Source: an uncultured Burkholderiales bacterium (GTDB lineage: Bacteria > Pseudomonadota > Gammaproteobacteria > Burkholderiales > Burkholderiaceae_C). Taken from it: DNA of 64,000 nucleotides. This document shows positions 60,991-64,000 of the stretch, in pieces. A program made the translations under genes and the position numbers. The stretch spans positions 1-64,000 of the forward strand of contig CAIRQX010000122.1 of NCBI GenBank assembly GCA_903880855.1, read 5' to 3'. The first letter of the stretch is position 1; each line of letters begins with the position of its first letter. The notes under the pieces are model-generated. The model was not told the DNA's origin. It did not search any database and was given only the letters and a program-made list of their open reading frames with translations.

Positions 60991-62238
60991 TCACTTCACC
61001 CGTTGGTAGTCAAAGCCCTGCATATCTATTTCTGCACGGTGATGTGACACCATATCGGCAACGGCTTTCGCGCTTCCGCAAGAAAGCGCCCATCCGCTAG
61101 AGCCATGGCCTAAGTTAAGCCATACACCTTTCACGCCACTTGGACCTACCAACGGGGGGCCATCTGGCAACATGGGGCGGGAGCCTTTCCATATCTGCAC
61201 ATTTTCTTGCGTGCGTGCTGCGCCAGGGAACCAATCGTTCAGTACATCGAATAAGGTTTTGATGCTTTGTTTCCGAAGTGTTTTTGCATCGCCACCAATT
61301 TCGGCTGAGCCTGACACGCGAACACGTTGGCCTAAGCGCGTGATGGAAATTTTGTACCGCTCATCCATGACGCCACTGCGGGGCGCGTCTAAGGGTTCGC
61401 GTACCGCAGCACTAATGGAATAGCCATGCACGGCCATCAAGGGAATTTTGATGCCAAGGGGCTTGAGGAGTTCTGTGCTAGCTAGTCCAGTGCACGCTAC
61501 AACTGCATCAAACTTTTGCCCCTTATCTTGAGAAGAGATCCGGATTGTGTGTGGTTGTTCTGGCGTAAGGTTTTGTACATTCGCATTGAGTTCGAATTCA
61601 ACACCTAGATCTTCTGCTTCTTTTTTGAGAAGGTATGCGAACTCACGGCAGTTGCCTACTTCGTCATTGGGGAAATAGATCGCCTCTAAAAGTTTGGTTT
61701 CTGTATTGAGCGCAGGTTCTATTTCACACGCCTCAGTTGGAGAAAGAACTTTCAGATCTAGGCCTTCCGCGCGCATGAGTTCTATGGATGCCTGCAGCAA
61801 TTTGCGTTCGCGCTCTCCACGCAACAGCACCATATAACCCTGTGATCGGTCATGGTTGAGATGCAAACGTTTGCTGAGTTCGTGCATCCTTTGCTGGCTG
61901 TATTGGGACAGGTCTAGTAGGTTTTTGCGATTACGGTTGAATGTGTTGCTGTCGCAAGCACGCCACCATTTAGAGAGCCATGCCATTTCTGCCAAACCAA
62001 GCCCGGAAATGCGCACAGGAGCATTTTTTCTGCCCAATTGGGAGAGTACATACCAAGTCATGCCAGGTTTTGCCCAAGGGGTGACATAGCCTGGAGAAAT
62101 CACACCAGCATTCGCAAAACTACATTCTTGTGCCACAGAACTGTTGCGCTCGAACACTTTGACCTCATGGCCTTGCATGGCAAGTTCGTAGGCAGTGGTG
62201 ATGCCAACCACTCCTGCACCGATCACGGCGATTTTCAT
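60991..62238 (-). CDS. dadA: D-amino acid dehydrogenase
   Basis: MKIAVIGAGVVGITTAYELAMQGHEVKVFERN; NLGHGSSGWALSCGSAKAVADMV. Confidence 0.95.
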   Translation of the reverse strand: MKIAVIGAGVVGITTAYELAMQGHEVKVFERNSSVAQECSFANAGVISPGYVTPWAKPGMTWYVLSQLGRKNAPVRISGLGLAEMAWLSKWWRACDSNTFNRNRKNLLDLSQYSQQRMHELSKRLHLNHDRSQGYMVLLRGERERKLLQASIELMRAEGLDLKVLSPTEACEIEPALNTETKLLEAIYFPNDEVGNCREFAYLLKKEAEDLGVEFELNANVQNLTPEQPHTIRISSQDKGQKFDAVVACTGLASTELLKPLGIKIPLMAVHGYSISAAVREPLDAPRSGVMDERYKISITRLGQRVRVSGSAEIGGDAKTLRKQSIKTLFDVLNDWFPGAARTQENVQIWKGSRPMLPDGPPLVGPSGVKGVWLNLGHGSSGWALSCGSAKAVADMVSHHRAEIDMQGFDYQRVK

Positions 62239-62286
62239 GGGCAATGCTCTCGTTGGCTATGTTAGAATAACGGGGTTTTGCGAAGT

Positions 62287-62310
62287 AAGCACCACTTTAG
62301 TGTGCTTTTT
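62287..62310 (+). terminator. Terminator-like hairpin in the rpsB 5' leader (possible attenuator)
   Basis: AAGCACCAC-TTT-A-GTGTGCTT with one bulged C, followed by TTT. Confidence 0.45.
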
Positions 62311-62421
62311 GTGAAGCTAATCCTCGAATCAGTTCACTCAAGGTGTTTCTATAAGTACTCTTTTTAGAGATCTTGTAGTAATCAAGAACTGCATTTTAGA
62401 CCTAACCTTTGGAGTACATCT

Positions 62422-63165
62422 ATGTCAGTCACTATGCGCGAAATGCTAGAAGCCGGCGTCCACTTCGGACACCAAACCCGTTTCTGGAACCCAAAAATGT
62501 CGCCCTTCATTTTTGGCCATCGCAACAAAATTCACATCATCAACTTGGAAAAATCATTACCGATGTTCCAAGAGGCTGCCAAGTTCGCTAAGCAGTTGTC
62601 TGCTAACCGCGGCACTATTTTGATGGTCGGTACCAAACGCCAATCCCGCGAAATCGTCGCTGCTGAGGCCCAGCGTGCTGGTGTCCCTTTTGTGGACCAG
62701 CGTTGGTTGGGCGGCATGCTGACCAACTTCAAAACGGTCAAAACTTCTATCAAGCGTCTGAAAGACATGAAGATCCAGCAAGAAGCCGGCTTGGACGCGC
62801 TGTCTAAAAAAGAACAATTGATGTTCCAACGCGAGATTGAAAAGCTCGAAAAAGACATTGGCGGTATCCAAGACATGGCTACTTTGCCTGACGCAATATT
62901 TGTGATCGACGTCGGTTATCACAAAATTGCGATTTTGGAAGCCAAAAAATTAGGTATTCCATTGATTGGTGTGGTGGACTCTAACCACTCGCCAGAAGGC
63001 ATCGACTACATCATTCCAGGTAACGACGACTCATCCAAGGCTGTGACCTTGTATGCACGCGGCATTGCCGATGCGATTTTGGAAGGCCGTGCAAACGCTG
63101 TGAACGACGTTGTCAAGGCAGTTGCTGCTGAGGGCGCTGACGAATTCGTTGAAGTGGCTGAGTAA
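62422..63165 (+). CDS. rpsB: 30S ribosomal protein S2
   Basis: [45 protein letters not shown]. Confidence 0.99.
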   Translation: MSVTMREMLEAGVHFGHQTRFWNPKMSPFIFGHRNKIHIINLEKSLPMFQEAAKFAKQLSANRGTILMVGTKRQSREIVAAEAQRAGVPFVDQRWLGGMLTNFKTVKTSIKRLKDMKIQQEAGLDALSKKEQLMFQREIEKLEKDIGGIQDMATLPDAIFVIDVGYHKIAILEAKKLGIPLIGVVDSNHSPEGIDYIIPGNDDSSKAVTLYARGIADAILEGRANAVNDVVKAVAAEGADEFVEVAE

Positions 63166-63183
63166 ACAAGAGCTTGATTTTTT

Positions 63184-63209
63184 AAAGGGGCTCACGTTAG
63201 CCCCTTTTT
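63184..63209 (+). terminator. Rho-independent terminator/attenuator between rpsB and tsf
   Basis: AAAGGGGCT-CACGTT-AGCCCCTTT followed by T-tract. Confidence 0.8.
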
Positions 63210-63257
63210 CATAACTGAAACCCAATACACAAACTATTTATTGATACGGAGAAATAC

Positions 63258-64000
63258 ATGGCTGCAATTACCGCAAGCATGGTGGCTGAATTAAGGGGCA
63301 AGACAGACGCCCCCATGATGGAGTGCAAAAAAGCTTTGACCGAGGCCGATGGCGACATGGCCAAAGCCGAAGAGTTGTTGCGCGTCAAATTAGGAAGCAA
63401 AGCTGGCAAGGCCTCTAGCCGCGTCACTGCTGAAGGTGTTGTTACCAGTTTTCTAGCAGGCAACAAAGGTGCTCTGTTAGAAGTTAACTGCGAAACCGAC
63501 TTTGTGACCAAGAACGACAGTTTCTTGGCCATGGCGCAAGCTGCTGCCAAATTGATAGTGGATAACAACCCTGCCAATGTTGAAGCTATGGGTGCTTTGT
63601 CATATAGCCAAGACGGCTTTGGCCCCACTTTGGAAGATGTGCGCAAAGGTTTGATTGGCAAGATCGGTGAAAACATGAGTTTTCGTCGCTTCAAGCGTTT
63701 CGAAGGCGCTAACGCATTGAGCGCTTACTTGCACGGAACACGCATCGGTGTGGTCGTCGAGTTTGAAGGCGCTGAAACTGCAGCAAAAGACGTAGCCATG
63801 CACGTGGCCGCCATGAAACCCGTGTCATTGACCAGCGCTGATGTTCCTGCTGAACTGATTGAAAAAGAGCGTTCAGTCGCTACCGCTAAAGCGGCAGAGT
63901 CAGGTAAACCTGCTGATATCGCGACCAAGATGATCGAAGGTTCCGTGCAGAAATATCTCAAAGAAGTTTCTTTGTTTAACCAACCCTTTGTGAAGAACGA
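63258..64000 (+). CDS. tsf: Translation elongation factor Ts, 3' truncated by window edge
   Basis: [52 protein letters not shown]. Confidence 0.98.
   Translation, partial: MAAITASMVAELRGKTDAPMMECKKALTEADGDMAKAEELLRVKLGSKAGKASSRVTAEGVVTSFLAGNKGALLEVNCETDFVTKNDSFLAMAQAAAKLIVDNNPANVEAMGALSYSQDGFGPTLEDVRKGLIGKIGENMSFRRFKRFEGANALSAYLHGTRIGVVVEFEGAETAAKDVAMHVAAMKPVSLTSADVPAELIEKERSVATAKAAESGKPADIATKMIEGSVQKYLKEVSLFNQPFVKN

Overview
This 64 kb window looks like a betaproteobacterial chromosome, most likely Burkholderiales/Comamonadaceae (inferred from gene content and protein style). Positions 1-29 kb are a catabolic region: (i) a protocatechuate 4,5-cleavage (lig) operon, cut at the left edge inside ligK; (ii) an accessory island at 5.6-19.5 kb with two convergent operons: TRAP transporter, SDR, TIM-barrel, AroQ-like, Gfo/Idh on the + strand, and AroE-like, KstD-like flavoprotein, TIM-barrel, acyl-CoA dehydrogenase, CoA-transferase on the - strand; (iii) an IclR regulator, a branched-chain-type ABC importer and a second hydroaromatic set (AroQ, AroE, HPPD-like, dehydroshikimate-dehydratase-like TIM barrel, aldo/keto reductase). 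Positions 29-64 kb are mostly core genes (rpoD, dnaG, pncB, rmuC, efp/earP, uvrC, serB, mfd, ispDF, spoT, rimO, rnr, dadA, rpsB, tsf), two tRNAs and PHB-related genes. Main candidate for novelty: the 7.4-19.5 kb island, whose shikimate-family enzymes carry substitutions at conserved active-site positions, pointing to an uncharacterised hydroaromatic or carbocyclic acid pathway feeding protocatechuate/gallate cleavage. Other notable points: rnr has no canonical start codon outside an antisense tRNA-Leu, QuiC1 appears as two separate genes, and several promoter, operator and terminator elements are readable. No CRISPR array, rRNA or IS element was seen. All assignments come from reading the sequence and motif memory; no database search was run.
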